In this document: piece after piece, positions 45,136 through 53,899 of the stretch
Position numbering within the stretch: the stretch's first letter is position 1
Layout of the letters: each line of letters starts with the position of its first letter
NCBI RefSeq assembly: GCF_021353235.1
Contig: NZ_JAJTWT010000002.1
Coordinates: 558,001-622,000, forward strand
Length of the DNA stretch: 64,000 nt
Reading direction: 5' to 3'
Source of the DNA: Pelomonas caseinilytica
GTDB taxonomy: Bacteria; Pseudomonadota; Gammaproteobacteria; Burkholderiales; Burkholderiaceae_C
The notes under the pieces: model-generated
Database searches by the model: none
The model's input: the letters and a program-made list of their open reading frames with translations, nothing else
What the model was told of the DNA's origin: nothing
Made by a program: the position numbers and the translations under genes

Positions 45136-45777
45136 TTATTCGATCTTGAACTGGAACTCCTGCTCGAACACGTGGTCGCCCGGGCATTCGTAGGTGTCGC
45201 GCAGCGTTTGTTCGATGGCCTGGACCAGGGCCCGCTGGGCCTTGCGATCCACGCCGCCACGCAGCGAGGTGATTTCGACGGCCGTCACGCGGCCGGACTT
45301 GACGGTGGCGACGGCCTTGTAGAGGGCCTCGCCGCTCCAGTTGACCGACGGCATCTCGGGCTTGCCCATCTTGGTACAGACCATGCCGGCCGTGATCTTG
45401 GCGGGCTTGGCGGCCGGCGGGGCGGCCGGGGCGGGCGGCGGAGCCGGCCGCACTTCGGCGACGGCCGGCGGCGCGACCTGGGTGGACTGGATGGCCGGGG
45501 CCGGCGGGGCCGGAGCGGTCACCTGGAACTCGGGCGGCGGCACGAAGGGCGGCGGCGGCGCCTTGAGGTCCGGCGGGGGCGGGATGACCTTATCGGGCGG
45601 CGGCGGCGGCTTGACCTTCTCCTCGATCACCTTGACGTCGATGGGACCGGTGACTTTCTTGACGAGGTCCTTGGCGAGGCCGCTGGCCAGCGCATAGATC
45701 GCCACGATGTGGATCAGGACGACGATGCCGAAGCCCGTGAACCGGGATGCGCCCTGCTTCTCCTGCGCAAAATTCAT
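45136..45777 (-). CDS. tonB: TonB energy transducer
   Basis: A 213-residue protein with an N-terminal membrane anchor (about 17-35, including the conserved His in LIHIVAIYAL). A Pro-rich spacer with repeated Pro/Lys, Pro/Val and Pro/Ala blocks (about 55-135) follows, then a C-terminal TonB domain (about 140-213) containing MPSVNWSGEALYKAV. It spans the periplasm to power outer-membrane receptors. Start ATG 45777 is preferred over one 18 bases upstream. A TTGACG -35-like hexamer lies upstream. No TonB-dependent receptor gene is in the window. Confidence 0.9.
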   Translation of the reverse strand: MNFAQEKQGASRFTGFGIVVLIHIVAIYALASGLAKDLVKKVTGPIDVKVIEEKVKPPPPPDKVIPPPPDLKAPPPPFVPPPEFQVTAPAPPAPAIQSTQVAPPAVAEVRPAPPPAPAAPPAAKPAKITAGMVCTKMGKPEMPSVNWSGEALYKAVATVKSGRVTAVEITSLRGGVDRKAQRALVQAIEQTLRDTYECPGDHVFEQEFQFKIE

Positions 45778-46312
45778 GCGCGCTCCTTCTTGCAACTACA
45801 ACACACTCTTCAATTCGCTAGGGCGAGACTGAATCGTCAAACCCGCGGCGGCCTGACCGCCTCAGCCGTTCGAAGATGCCAACGACAAGGGGCAGTATCT
45901 TAGATCGTGATCCGACAGTGCTTGCCCGGGTGTACCGGCTGCTGCAAACAGGCCGGACCACTTACAAAAAAAACGCCCAAAGGCAAGCGCCATCGGGCAT
46001 CTGCACCAGCCCCGAACCACGACGAGGCAGACCTCTACTACACCGCGAAGCGCGGCATCATAGGTGGCAGCCCGAAGCACCTTTCCTGGGGCTTACCCGA
46101 GCATGAAACCAACAAGAAACCAGCTCGCGCCGCTATGTTTTGCGTCATGAAGATGCAACTTAGGAGAACTTGACGTTCCATAACGCGGCAACCACGCAAC
46201 AGTCGTCGAGGGATGTCGACATCGCTGTCAAGCCTCCCCGAAGCCGCTCCACGGAGCCTCTGGTGACCAAGAAAGCCTGACCACCATCGAAGCCGACCGC
46301 GGCTCGTGCACG
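45778..46312. other. Lower-GC intergenic region upstream of tonB
   Basis: About 535 bases, visibly less GC-rich than the surroundings. It holds the tonB promoter region (TTGACG near 45835) and a good minus-strand terminator at 45966-45998. A plus-strand GTG-started frame (45907-46173, 88 codons, Lys/Arg/His-rich) has no family resemblance and is not called as a gene. The terminator lies far from the preceding minus-strand stop at 46313, so a small transcript is possible. Confidence 0.5.
45966..45998 (-). terminator. Orphan minus-strand terminator
   Basis: On the minus strand GCCCGATGGC and GCCTTTGGGC pair around GCTT (9 of 10 positions, one G-U), then TTTTTTTT after one G. It lies 315 bases beyond the LD-carboxypeptidase stop and about 190 bases before the tonB start. 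Confidence 0.75.
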
Positions 46313-47296
46313 TCAATGCCGGTGAGCGCCCTCGTCATGGCCATGGTCATGCGCCGCATGCGCCAGCCGCGGATCCGACTGCCAGCCGAGGATGGCCTCG
46401 CGGCCCTGCACATAAAGCTCCACCGTGGCCCCGATGGGCAGGCAGACCTTGGTGCGCACGTGGCCGAAAGGCAGCCCGGTCAGCACCGGCGTGCGGGTCC
46501 GCGCACGCAGGGCGGCGACGGCGTCCTTGATGCCGTAGCCGCGGTCCAGCGGCGACTTGGCCGCGCCGCTGAAGTCGCCCAGCAGCACCGCCGCCTGCGC
46601 ATCGATGACGCCGGCCTGCTGCAGCTGCAGCAGCATGCGCTCCACGCGGTAGGGGTGCTCGTTGACGTCCTCCAGGAAGAGGATGCCCCCCTTCACCTTG
46701 GGCCAGTGGGGCGTGCCGAGCAGCGAGCACAACACGGTGAGATTGCCGCCCCACAGGCGGCCTCGCGCCTCCAGGCCGTCGAATCCGCCATCGCTGCCAC
46801 GTGAGGATTCGCGAAAGCCCACGGCCTCCAGGGCCCCACTCATGGCCTCGACGAAGCAGTCGCGCGTGACCTCGTCGACGCCGCCTTCGGCCTCGCTGCG
46901 GCCGAAGTCGTCGCAGGCCAGCGGCCCGGCCCACATCGGTAGCCCCTTGTGGCGTGCGATCAGGCCGTTGTGCAGGGCAGTCAGGTCGCTGTAGCCCACC
47001 CACCGCGTGCCGTGCTCAATGCTGTGCGCGATGCGGCCCCAGTCGATCCGGTCGAGCAGGCGCGTCAGGCCGTAGCCGCCGCGCGTGGCCAGCGCCACCG
47101 AGGGCGCGGCGTCGGCAATGCGGTGCAGGGCCGCCAGGCGCGTGGCGTCGTCTCCCGCGAAGCGCTGGTGCCGGGCCAGGGCGTCGGCGTCGATGGCGAC
47201 GTCGAAGCCGAGCTGGCCCAGGCGCCGCGCCGCGCGCTTGAGCGGTTCGGCCTTGGCCAGCGCGCCAGCAGGGGTGAACAGGGTCAGGGAAGTCAT
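46313..47296 (-). CDS. ldcA: LD-carboxypeptidase (muramoyltetrapeptide carboxypeptidase)
   Basis: A 327-residue peptidase of family S66 that removes the terminal D-Ala from peptidoglycan tetrapeptides during recycling. RGGYGLTRLLDRIDW (about 70-84) resembles the S66 nucleophile region, but the Ser sits in WVGYSDLTALHNGL (about 98-111). FLEDVNEHPYRVERML (about 210-225) holds the catalytic Glu, and PFGHVRTKVCLPIGA provides the His. The C-terminus is His-rich (HAAHDHGHDEGAHRH). Start ATG 47296 overlaps the tadA stop by four bases. Confidence 0.9.
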   Translation of the reverse strand: MTSLTLFTPAGALAKAEPLKRAARRLGQLGFDVAIDADALARHQRFAGDDATRLAALHRIADAAPSVALATRGGYGLTRLLDRIDWGRIAHSIEHGTRWVGYSDLTALHNGLIARHKGLPMWAGPLACDDFGRSEAEGGVDEVTRDCFVEAMSGALEAVGFRESSRGSDGGFDGLEARGRLWGGNLTVLCSLLGTPHWPKVKGGILFLEDVNEHPYRVERMLLQLQQAGVIDAQAAVLLGDFSGAAKSPLDRGYGIKDAVAALRARTRTPVLTGLPFGHVRTKVCLPIGATVELYVQGREAILGWQSDPRLAHAAHDHGHDEGAHRH

Positions 47297-47850
47297 TGGG
47301 GGTCGTCCAGGTGCGTGGCCTCGCCGGCCGGGATGGGTTCGTCGCCCGGCCCGGCAGTGCGGGCACGGCGGGCGCGTGCCGCCTCGCGCCGTTCGGTGAA
47401 GAAGTCCCGCAGCAGCCGCGCGGAGGCCTCCGCCAGCAGGCCGCCCTCGACGCGCGTGTGATGGTTGAGACGCCCTTCGCCGAACAGGTCGATGACCGAG
47501 CCGGCGACGCCGGTCTTGGGGTCGGGGGCGGCGAAGACGACCCGCTTGAAGCGCGCGTGCATCAGGGCCATCGCGCACATCGCGCAGGGCTCCAGCGTGA
47601 CGAAGAGTTCGCACTCCGGCAGCCGGTAGTTCTCCAGCAGCGTGGCCGCATGGCGCAGGGCGACGATCTCGGCGTGGGCCGTCGGGTCGTGCGTGGTGAT
47701 CGGGCGGTTGTAGCCGGTGGCGACGACCTGGCCGGCCTTCATGATGACGGCCCCCACGGGCACCTCGCCCACCAGCCAGGCGTTCTGGGCCTGGTCCAGC
47801 GCGAGCCGCATCGCGTACTCGTCGGCGGGCGAGAAGAGGGCTTCGGTCAT
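47293..47850 (-). CDS. tadA: tRNA-specific adenosine deaminase
   Basis: A 185-residue zinc deaminase converting A34 to inosine in tRNA-Arg. The zinc motifs TAHAEIVAL (about 58-66) and PCAMCAMAL (about 88-96) are intact. GVAGSVIDLF and NHHTRVEGG are typical TadA segments. The start ATG 47850 gives a normal N-terminus; about 30 C-terminal residues extend beyond E. coli TadA. It overlaps ldcA by four bases and is divergent from pxpB. Confidence 0.94.
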   Translation of the reverse strand: MTEALFSPADEYAMRLALDQAQNAWLVGEVPVGAVIMKAGQVVATGYNRPITTHDPTAHAEIVALRHAATLLENYRLPECELFVTLEPCAMCAMALMHARFKRVVFAAPDPKTGVAGSVIDLFGEGRLNHHTRVEGGLLAEASARLLRDFFTERREAARARRARTAGPGDEPIPAGEATHLDDPQ

Positions 47851-47885
47851 CAGGGCCGGCAGTGTACCCATGGCATGCTCCGGCC

Positions 47886-48533
47886 ATGACTGCACTGACC
47901 GTCCATCCCCTCGGCGAAGCGGCCCTGTGCTTCGCCCCGCCGGCACCGGTCACGCTGGCGCAGCAGCAAGCCATTTGGCAACTCGCCGAAGGCCTGGGGC
48001 GGGTGGAAGGCGTGCTCGAACTCATCCCCGGCATGAACAACCTCACCCTGGTGTTCGACCCGCTGCGCGCCGAGGGGCCGGCGCTCGAAGACGCCGCGCG
48101 AGCGCTGTGGGCACAGCCGGCCCGGGAGGCTGCGGGCGGCCGGGTCGTGGAGGTGCCGGTGCGCTACGGCGGCGACGCCGGCCCCGACCTCGACGAGGTG
48201 GCCGGGCATTGCGGCCTGACGCCCGATGAGGTCGTCAGGCGCCACACCGGCGGCGACTACGTCGTCTACTTCATCGGCTTCCAGCCGGGCTTCGCCTACC
48301 TCGGCGGCCTCGACCCGGCCCTGCACGTGCCGCGCCGCGCGGCGCCACGCGTGGCCGTGCCGGCCGGCAGCGTCGGCATCGGCGGCGCGCAGACGGGCAT
48401 CTATCCCCTGGCCACGCCGGGCGGCTGGCAGCTCATCGGCCGGACGGCGCTGGCGCTGTTCGACCCGCAGGCCGAGCCGCCGACCCTGCTGGCGCCGGGC
48501 GACCGGGTGCGCTTCGTCGCGGAGCCGGCGTGA
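47886..48533 (+). CDS. pxpB: 5-oxoprolinase subunit B (KipI family)
   Basis: A 215-residue protein of the PxpB/KipI family. LIPGMNNLTLVFDP (about 46-59) and YFIGFQPGFAYLGGLDP (about 126-142) are the family's conserved core, followed by PRVAVPAGSVGIGGAQTGIYP. With PxpC and PxpA it cleaves 5-oxoproline to glutamate using ATP. ATG at 47886 preferred over one 24 bases upstream. Its end overlaps pxpC (GTGA). Confidence 0.94.
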   Translation: MTALTVHPLGEAALCFAPPAPVTLAQQQAIWQLAEGLGRVEGVLELIPGMNNLTLVFDPLRAEGPALEDAARALWAQPAREAAGGRVVEVPVRYGGDAGPDLDEVAGHCGLTPDEVVRRHTGGDYVVYFIGFQPGFAYLGGLDPALHVPRRAAPRVAVPAGSVGIGGAQTGIYPLATPGGWQLIGRTALALFDPQAEPPTLLAPGDRVRFVAEPA

Positions 48534-49453
48534 TCGAGGTGCTGCGCGCCGGCCCACTGGCGACCGTGCAGGACCTGGGCCGCACGGCCTGGCGCGACCG
48601 CGGCCTCAGCCGCTGCGGCGCCCTCGACGACCTGGCCCTGGCCATGGGCAATCTGCTGGTGGGCAACGAGGCCGGCGCGGCGGGGCTGGAGTTCACCATG
48701 GGCCCGGCGGTGCTGCGCTTCGCAACCGACAGCTGCATCGCCCTGACGGGCAGCGACAGCGACGCCACCGTCGACGGCCGGCCCCTTCGCTCCGGCTGGC
48801 GGATGGCGGTGCGCGCCGGCCAGACCCTGCAACTGGCCGCACCGCGTGAGCGCATGCGCAGCTACGTCACGGTGGCCGGCGGCATCGCCGTCGAGCCGGT
48901 GCTGGGCTCGCGCAGCACCGACCTCAAGGCCGGATTCGGCGGCCTCGCGGGGCGCGCGCTGCGCGATGGCGACCGGCTTCCCATCGCACCAGCGACCGGC
49001 CCGCGCCGACGGTCGGTCGGCCTGCGGGCGCCCGAGTGGGAGGCGGCCGTGCGCACCCTGCCGGGGCCGGAGCACGGCGAGTTCTCGGCCGCGGCGCGGC
49101 GGGCCTTCTGGGCCACCGACTGGACCGTGACGCCGCAAAGCAACCGCATGGGCTATCGCCTGCAAGGCCCGAACCTGCAGCGGCGCCGCGGCGGCGAGCT
49201 CGCTTCGCACGGCGTACTGCCCGGCGTCGTGCAACTGCCGCCTTCGGGCCAGCCCATCGTGCTGCTGGCCGACGCGCAGACCACCGGCGGCTATCCGAAG
49301 ATCGGCGTCGTCATCCGGGCCGACCTGTGGAAGCTCGCGCAACTGCGGCTGGGCGCCAGCCTGCGCTTCGTCCCCTGCACGCCCGACGAGGCCCTCGAGG
49401 CCTGGCGCCGCCGGCAGCTGCTGCTCGATCAATGGAAGACTGCACTGGCATGA
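48530..49453 (+). CDS. pxpC: 5-oxoprolinase subunit C (biotin-dependent carboxyltransferase family)
   Basis: A 307-residue KipA/PxpC protein. [20 protein letters not shown] (about 12-31) and PGPEHGEFS with [12 protein letters not shown] (about 180-215) are family signatures. Start GTG at 48530, overlapping pxpB. The last four bases overlap pxpA (ATGA), so the three subunits are [15 protein letters not shown] linked. Confidence 0.94.
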   Translation: MIEVLRAGPLATVQDLGRTAWRDRGLSRCGALDDLALAMGNLLVGNEAGAAGLEFTMGPAVLRFATDSCIALTGSDSDATVDGRPLRSGWRMAVRAGQTLQLAAPRERMRSYVTVAGGIAVEPVLGSRSTDLKAGFGGLAGRALRDGDRLPIAPATGPRRRSVGLRAPEWEAAVRTLPGPEHGEFSAAARRAFWATDWTVTPQSNRMGYRLQGPNLQRRRGGELASHGVLPGVVQLPPSGQPIVLLADAQTTGGYPKIGVVIRADLWKLAQLRLGASLRFVPCTPDEALEAWRRRQLLLDQWKTALA

Positions 49454-50211
49454 GCCTTCAACCGTCCCTCGACCTGAATGCCGACCTCGGCGAAGGCGCG
49501 CCCGACGACGCCGATCTGCTCACCCTCGTCAGCTCCGCGAACATCGCCTGCGGCTGGCATGCCGGCGACGCCCGCCTGATGCAAGCCACCATCGAGGCCG
49601 CGCTGGCTCACGGCGTCGCCCTCGGCGCCCATCCCAGCTTCCCGGACCGCGCGAACTTCGGCCGCAGCCCCATGCAACTCGAACCCGCCGAGGTGCGGGC
49701 CGACCTGATCTACCAGATCGGTGCGCTGGAGGCCCTGGCCCGCGCGGCCGGCGCACGGCTGCACCACGTCAAGCCCCACGGCGCCCTCTACAGCCAGTCG
49801 GCCCGCGATCCGGGGCTGGCCGACGCCATCGCCGACGCGGTACGCGCCGTGGACCCGCGCCTGGCCGTCTACGGCCTGGCCGGCGGCGAACTCCTGCGCG
49901 CAGCCGAGCGGGCGGGCCTGCGCGCCGTGGCCGAGGTCTTCGCCGACCGCGGCTACCGCGCCGACGGCAGCCTGGTGCCGCGGGGCCAGCCGGGCGCCCT
50001 CGTCGACGATGTGGACGAAGCCGTGGCGCGCACCCTGCGCATGGTGCGTGACGGCGTCGTCACCGCAGTCACCGGCGAGACCGTGCCGCTGCTGGCCCAG
50101 ACCGTCTGCCTGCATGGGGACGGGCCGCATGCGCTGGCCTTCGCCCGGGCCTTGCGGGCGGCCCTGGTCGCGCGGGGCGTGGAAATCGTCGCCAGCCCCG
50201 CCGGCCGCTGA
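49450..50211 (+). CDS. pxpA: 5-oxoprolinase subunit A (LamB/YcsF family)
   Basis: A 253-residue protein starting [20 protein letters not shown]. The LamB/YcsF signature [13 protein letters not shown] (about 29-41), [14 protein letters not shown] (about 59-72) and VKPHGALY (about 105-112) are all present. Completes pxpBCA, which opens 5-oxoproline formed from glutamine/glutathione damage. The next gene starts 12 bases later. Confidence 0.96.
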   Translation: MSLQPSLDLNADLGEGAPDDADLLTLVSSANIACGWHAGDARLMQATIEAALAHGVALGAHPSFPDRANFGRSPMQLEPAEVRADLIYQIGALEALARAAGARLHHVKPHGALYSQSARDPGLADAIADAVRAVDPRLAVYGLAGGELLRAAERAGLRAVAEVFADRGYRADGSLVPRGQPGALVDDVDEAVARTLRMVRDGVVTAVTGETVPLLAQTVCLHGDGPHALAFARALRAALVARGVEIVASPAGR

Positions 50212-50223
50212 ATCCCGCGCCCC

Positions 50224-51207
50224 ATGCAGGACGAGCTGTTCGAGGCACCGCCGCTCAGGCGCGCCCGCGGCGTGCAGCCCGTGCCGCCCGACGTGGGCGA
50301 CCTGGCCCTGGCGAAGGCGCTGTCACCCCGCGTCCATCTCGGCACGTCGAGCTGGAGCTATCCCGGCTGGGAGGGCCTGGTGTGGGCCGGCCGGCACAGC
50401 GAGTCGACGCTGTCCAGGACCGGCCTGCCGGCCTACGCTGCTCACCCGCTGCTGCGCGCCGTCGGCATCGACCGCGGCTTCTACCGGCCGCTGGCGGCCA
50501 GCGATTTCGAGCGCCATGCGCAGCAGGTGCCGCGAGGTTTCCGCTTCACCGTCAAGGCGCCCAGCCTGGTGACGGACGCGCTGCTGCGCACGGAGGACGG
50601 CCGCGGCCAGGAGGCCAACCCGCTCTTCCTGGACCCGGTCGCCGCAAGACGGGATTTCATCGAACCGGTCTGCGAGGGCCTGGGAGACAGGATCGGCGCC
50701 CTGGTCTTCCAGCTCAGCCCGCTGCCGCCGCAGCGGCTGGCCTGCATGAACGAACAACTGGACCTCCTGCACGACCTGCTGCTCGCCCTGCCCCGGCCTC
50801 CCGCCGGTGTCATCGCCGTCGAAGTGCGCAACGCGGAGTGGCTCGGCCCCGACCTCGTCGCCCTGCTGCGCGACGCCCGCGCCTGCTATTGCCTCGGCCT
50901 GCATCCCAAGCTGCCGCCCCTGCCGGACCAACTGCCCCTACTGCGCGCGATGTGGCCCGGGCCGCTGGTGGCGCGCTGGAACCTCAACCGCCTGCACGGG
51001 CCCTTCGGCTATGAAGCGGCGGAGAAGCGCTATGGTGAGTTCGACGCGCTGATGGATCCCGACCCCGACACCCGCGCGACGCTGGCCCGCGTCATCCGCG
51101 GTACCGCGGGCGCTGGCCAGGAGGCCTTCGTGACCATCTCCAACAAGGCCGAGGGCTGCGCGCCGCTCAGCGTGCGAGCGCTCGCACGAGCCATCGTTGA
51201 CGGCTGA
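50224..51207 (+). CDS. DUF72 domain protein
   Basis: A 327-residue TIM-barrel-like protein of the DUF72 (YecE) family. VHLGTSSWSYPGW (about 37-49) is the N-terminal signature. FYRPLAASDFERHAQQVPRGFRFTVKAP and AVEVRNAEWLGPDLVALLRD follow as family markers, with FVTISNKAEGCAPLSV at the C-terminus. Function is not established. It closely follows pxpA, possibly by read-through. Confidence 0.88.
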   Translation: MQDELFEAPPLRRARGVQPVPPDVGDLALAKALSPRVHLGTSSWSYPGWEGLVWAGRHSESTLSRTGLPAYAAHPLLRAVGIDRGFYRPLAASDFERHAQQVPRGFRFTVKAPSLVTDALLRTEDGRGQEANPLFLDPVAARRDFIEPVCEGLGDRIGALVFQLSPLPPQRLACMNEQLDLLHDLLLALPRPPAGVIAVEVRNAEWLGPDLVALLRDARACYCLGLHPKLPPLPDQLPLLRAMWPGPLVARWNLNRLHGPFGYEAAEKRYGEFDALMDPDPDTRATLARVIRGTAGAGQEAFVTISNKAEGCAPLSVRALARAIVDG

Positions 51208-51221
51208 CCCCGGCGCGACGC

Positions 51222-51407
51222 TCAGCGCGGCACCTGGCTCCTCGTCGGCAGGTTGCCGCCCTCCTCTTCCCAGCGATAAACGTCCTCGCGCTGCCGCCGG
51301 CGTTCATCGTGCGCCCGGCGCAGCTGGTGCCTGTCGCTCAGATGCCGGACCAGTTTCACGGCCAGCGCCGACGTGGCCAAGAGGGCGATGAGGGGCTTGA
51401 TCATCAT
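51222..51407 (-). CDS. Small single-helix membrane protein, unknown
   Basis: A 61-residue protein with an N-terminal hydrophobic helix (about 3-18) and a strongly charged Arg/Glu/Asp tail with RRAHDERRRQREDVYRWEEE. The start lies at the double Met (51407 or 51404), with AGGAG about seven bases upstream. Convergent with DUF72. No family recognised; it may be a small regulator or membrane-bound factor. Confidence 0.55.
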   Translation of the reverse strand: MMIKPLIALLATSALAVKLVRHLSDRHQLRRAHDERRRQREDVYRWEEEGGNLPTRSQVPR

Positions 51408-51500
51408 GGCGCGTTCTCCTTGCGGACCGGCCCATGCTGGCCGGCGCCCGCCCACCCGCCCGTCGGCGGGCGGCGCCATGCCCTGTAGGAGCGGGCCGGC

Positions 51501-52046
51501 TCAGGGCTGCAAGGGCCAGCGCCCGATGACGTCGTGGCGCGTCAGGCCCTGCGGGCTCTTCACCAGGGCGAACTCGCTGGCCACCCAGCCGGGCAGTTCC
51601 ACCGGCCAGCCCGCGGCCACATGCTTGTCGTAGCGGAGCGTGAGATGGGGTTCGTAGTCGCGCTCGGGCGCAGCCAGTCCGTGGGCGACCAGGCGCTCGA
51701 CCAGCGCATCGCGCAAGTCGCGCACCGCCTCCAGGCCCTGGCCGCCGGTCAGCACGAAGGGATGCTGGCGCACCTGCGCGCCGCCCCAGCTTTCGATGGC
51801 CTCGAAGGCGAGGTCGAAGGCCGGCCGCACGACCTCCGACGCGGCGCGCGAGGCCAGGTCGACCAGGCCCGCATCGGGCTCTCCCGCGAAGGCGCCGAAG
51901 TAATGCAGCGTGATGTGGAAGACGCGGGTGGGGCGCAGGCGCGCCGCCAGGCCGCGCGCCTCGCGCTCCGCGGCGGCGACACGCGCAATGCGCTCGGCCG
52001 ATTCGTTATCTGGCCGCAGCGCGAAGAAGAGCTTGTGGCCGGGCAT
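51501..52046 (-). CDS. thpR: RNA 2',3'-cyclic phosphodiesterase (2'-5' RNA ligase family)
   Basis: A 181-residue 2H phosphoesterase. The two catalytic motifs HITLHYFG (about 43-50) and HLTLRYDK (about 128-135) are intact, and the N-terminus LFFALRPD is typical. It hydrolyses 2',3'-cyclic phosphates on RNA ends in related proteins. Start ATG 52046 is preferred. The small membrane gene lies eight bases upstream on the same strand. Confidence 0.9.
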   Translation of the reverse strand: MPGHKLFFALRPDNESAERIARVAAAEREARGLAARLRPTRVFHITLHYFGAFAGEPDAGLVDLASRAASEVVRPAFDLAFEAIESWGGAQVRQHPFVLTGGQGLEAVRDLRDALVERLVAHGLAAPERDYEPHLTLRYDKHVAAGWPVELPGWVASEFALVKSPQGLTRHDVIGRWPLQP

Positions 52047-52053
52047 GCGCGCT

Positions 52054-52293
52054 TCAGCGCGTCGCTTCGGAGGCGGCTTCCGCCGCGCGGCGGGCGGCGT
52101 CGTCCACGCTGCCCTGCACCTGCTCGCCGACCGCCCGGGGCTGGGGCAGCGCCGCGCCGCCCGTGGCGTTGGCGCTTGCAGATGCGGCGCTGGCCGGCGG
52201 CTTGAGCGCGGTGGCCTGCTTCTTGGCCAGCGACAGCACGATGGCCGCAACGATGACGAGGGCGAGAAGGCTGAAGGCAGCGCGCATGGTCAT
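52054..52293 (-). CDS. Small exported or membrane protein, unknown
   Basis: A 79-residue protein: one hydrophobic helix (about 4-22), then a low-complexity Ala/Ser region ending [11 protein letters not shown]. It starts at ATG 52293 (or 52287) and lacks a clear ribosome site. Precedes thpR by eight bases. No family recognised; the tail is Ala-rich and could form a helix. Reality as a gene is moderately supported by spacing and helix. Confidence 0.45.
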   Translation of the reverse strand: MTMRAAFSLLALVIVAAIVLSLAKKQATALKPPASAASASANATGGAALPQPRAVGEQVQGSVDDAARRAAEAASEATR

Positions 52294-52355
52294 GCCGCGT
52301 CGTGGAGGAGTTGGCAAGCATAGCCGCGGCCCGCCGAAGGTCATCGCTCGCGCAA

Positions 52356-52369
52356 TTGATGCAGCGCAA
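52356..52369. promoter_or_regulatory. Possible FNR/Dnr-type box upstream of nirK
   Basis: TTGATGCAGCGCAA keeps the first half-site TTGAT and the last CAA of TTGATnnnnATCAA (two mismatches). It is centred about 88 bases before the nirK start, with an A+T-rich stretch after it. Plausible because nirK is normally FNR/Dnr controlled. Confidence 0.45.
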
Positions 52370-52450
52370 ATACATATTTCCACGACCTTCCTAGGATTTC
52401 CTCCGGGTTCGCGGCATGTGCCGCCACCACTTCAACCCTGGGGAGACCCT

Positions 52451-53899
52451 ATGTTCAAACGCCTGCTCCTGCTCGCGGCCGTCGCCACCTCGACGCTGCT
52501 GAGCCCGCCCGTCCTGGCCGCCAGCAGCGGCCTGCCCGTCATCAAGGCCCAGCTCACCAGCCCGCCCCTCGTGCCGCCGCCCACCGGGCGCAAGGCGCCG
52601 GCCAAGGTCGTCGTCGAGCTCGAAGTCGTCGAGAAGGAGATGCCCATCTCCGAAGGCGTCAGCTACACCTTCTGGACCTTCGGCGGCACCGTGCCGGGCA
52701 GCTTCATCCGCGTGCGCCAGGGCGACACCGTGGAGTTCCACCTGAAGAACCACCCCAGCAGCAAGATGCCCCACAACATCGACCTGCACGGCGTCACCGG
52801 CCCCGGCGGCGGCGCGGCCTCCAGCTTCACGGCGCCGGGCCATGAGTCCCAGTTCACCTTCAAGGCCCTCAACGAAGGCATCTACGTCTACCACTGCGCC
52901 ACCGCGCCGGTGGGCATGCACGTGGCCAACGGCATGTACGGCCTCATCCTCGTCGAGCCGCCCGAGGGCCTGCCCAAGGTCGACCACGAGTACTACGTGA
53001 TGCAGGGCGACTTCTACACGGCGGGCAAGTACCGCGAAAAGGGCCAGCAGCCCTTCGACATGGAGAAGGCCATCGCCGAGCAGCCGACCTACGTGCTGTT
53101 CAACGGCGCCGAGGGATCGCTGACCGGCGACCGCGCCATGACGGCCAAGGTCGGCGAAACGGTGCGCCTGTTCGTCGGCAACGGCGGCCCCAACCTGGTG
53201 TCGAGCTTCCACGTCATCGGCGCCATCTTCGACCAGGTGCGCTACGAAGGCGGCAGCAACATCCAGAAGAACGTGCAGACCACGCTCATCCCCGCGGGCG
53301 GCGCGGCCATCGTGAAGTTCACGGCCAAGGTGCCCGGCAGCTACGTGCTGGTCGACCACTCCATCTTCCGGGCCTTCAACAAGGGCGCCCTGGCCATCAT
53401 GAAGATCGACGGCCCCGAGGACAAGAGCATCTATTCCGGCAAGGAGGTCGATTCGGTCTACCTGGGCGACCGCGCGCAGCCCAACCTGCAGTCGGTGGCC
53501 AGCGCCACCCAGGCGGCCGCCGGCGGCAAGCTCACGCCGCAGGACCAGATCAACGCCGGCCGCGAGCTCTTCGCCGGCACCTGCTCGGTCTGCCACCAGG
53601 CGAACGGCGCGGGGCTGCCCGGCGTCTTCCCGCCCCTGGCCAAGTCGGACTTCCTGGCTGCCGACCCCAAGCGCGCCGTCGGTGTCGTGCTGCACGGCCT
53701 GTCGGGCAAGGTCAAGGTCAACGGCAAGGACTACGACTCGGTCATGCCGCCCATGAACCAGCTCAATGACGACGAGGTCGCCAACATCCTGACCTATGTG
53801 CTCAACAGCTGGGACAACCCCGGCGGCAGCATCTCGGCCGACGAGGTGAAGAAGGCGCGCGCCGCCAAGCCCGCAGCCGCCAACCAAGCGGGCCACTGA
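52451..53899 (+). CDS. nirK: Copper nitrite reductase fused to cytochrome c
   Basis: A 482-residue periplasmic enzyme reducing nitrite to nitric oxide. Signal peptide about 1-24. Type 1 copper ligands are His113? and His108 region (MPHNIDLHG), Cys149 ([11 protein letters not shown]), His157 and Met162. Type 2 copper and catalytic residues fall at His108, His148, Asp111, His254 (SFHVIG) and His303 (VDHSIF). A C-terminal cytochrome c domain (about 365-450) has CSVCH and [11 protein letters not shown]. The fusion supplies its own electron donor. An FNR-like box lies upstream. The next two genes overlap it or each other. Confidence 0.93.
   Translation: MFKRLLLLAAVATSTLLSPPVLAASSGLPVIKAQLTSPPLVPPPTGRKAPAKVVVELEVVEKEMPISEGVSYTFWTFGGTVPGSFIRVRQGDTVEFHLKNHPSSKMPHNIDLHGVTGPGGGAASSFTAPGHESQFTFKALNEGIYVYHCATAPVGMHVANGMYGLILVEPPEGLPKVDHEYYVMQGDFYTAGKYREKGQQPFDMEKAIAEQPTYVLFNGAEGSLTGDRAMTAKVGETVRLFVGNGGPNLVSSFHVIGAIFDQVRYEGGSNIQKNVQTTLIPAGGAAIVKFTAKVPGSYVLVDHSIFRAFNKGALAIMKIDGPEDKSIYSGKEVDSVYLGDRAQPNLQSVASATQAAAGGKLTPQDQINAGRELFAGTCSVCHQANGAGLPGVFPPLAKSDFLAADPKRAVGVVLHGLSGKVKVNGKDYDSVMPPMNQLNDDEVANILTYVLNSWDNPGGSISADEVKKARAAKPAAANQAGH

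Noticed and set aside
45907-46173. Small plus-strand GTG frame upstream of tonB
   Set aside because: No ribosome site, no family resemblance, and unusual Lys/His-rich composition; it may be a chance frame or a degraded remnant.
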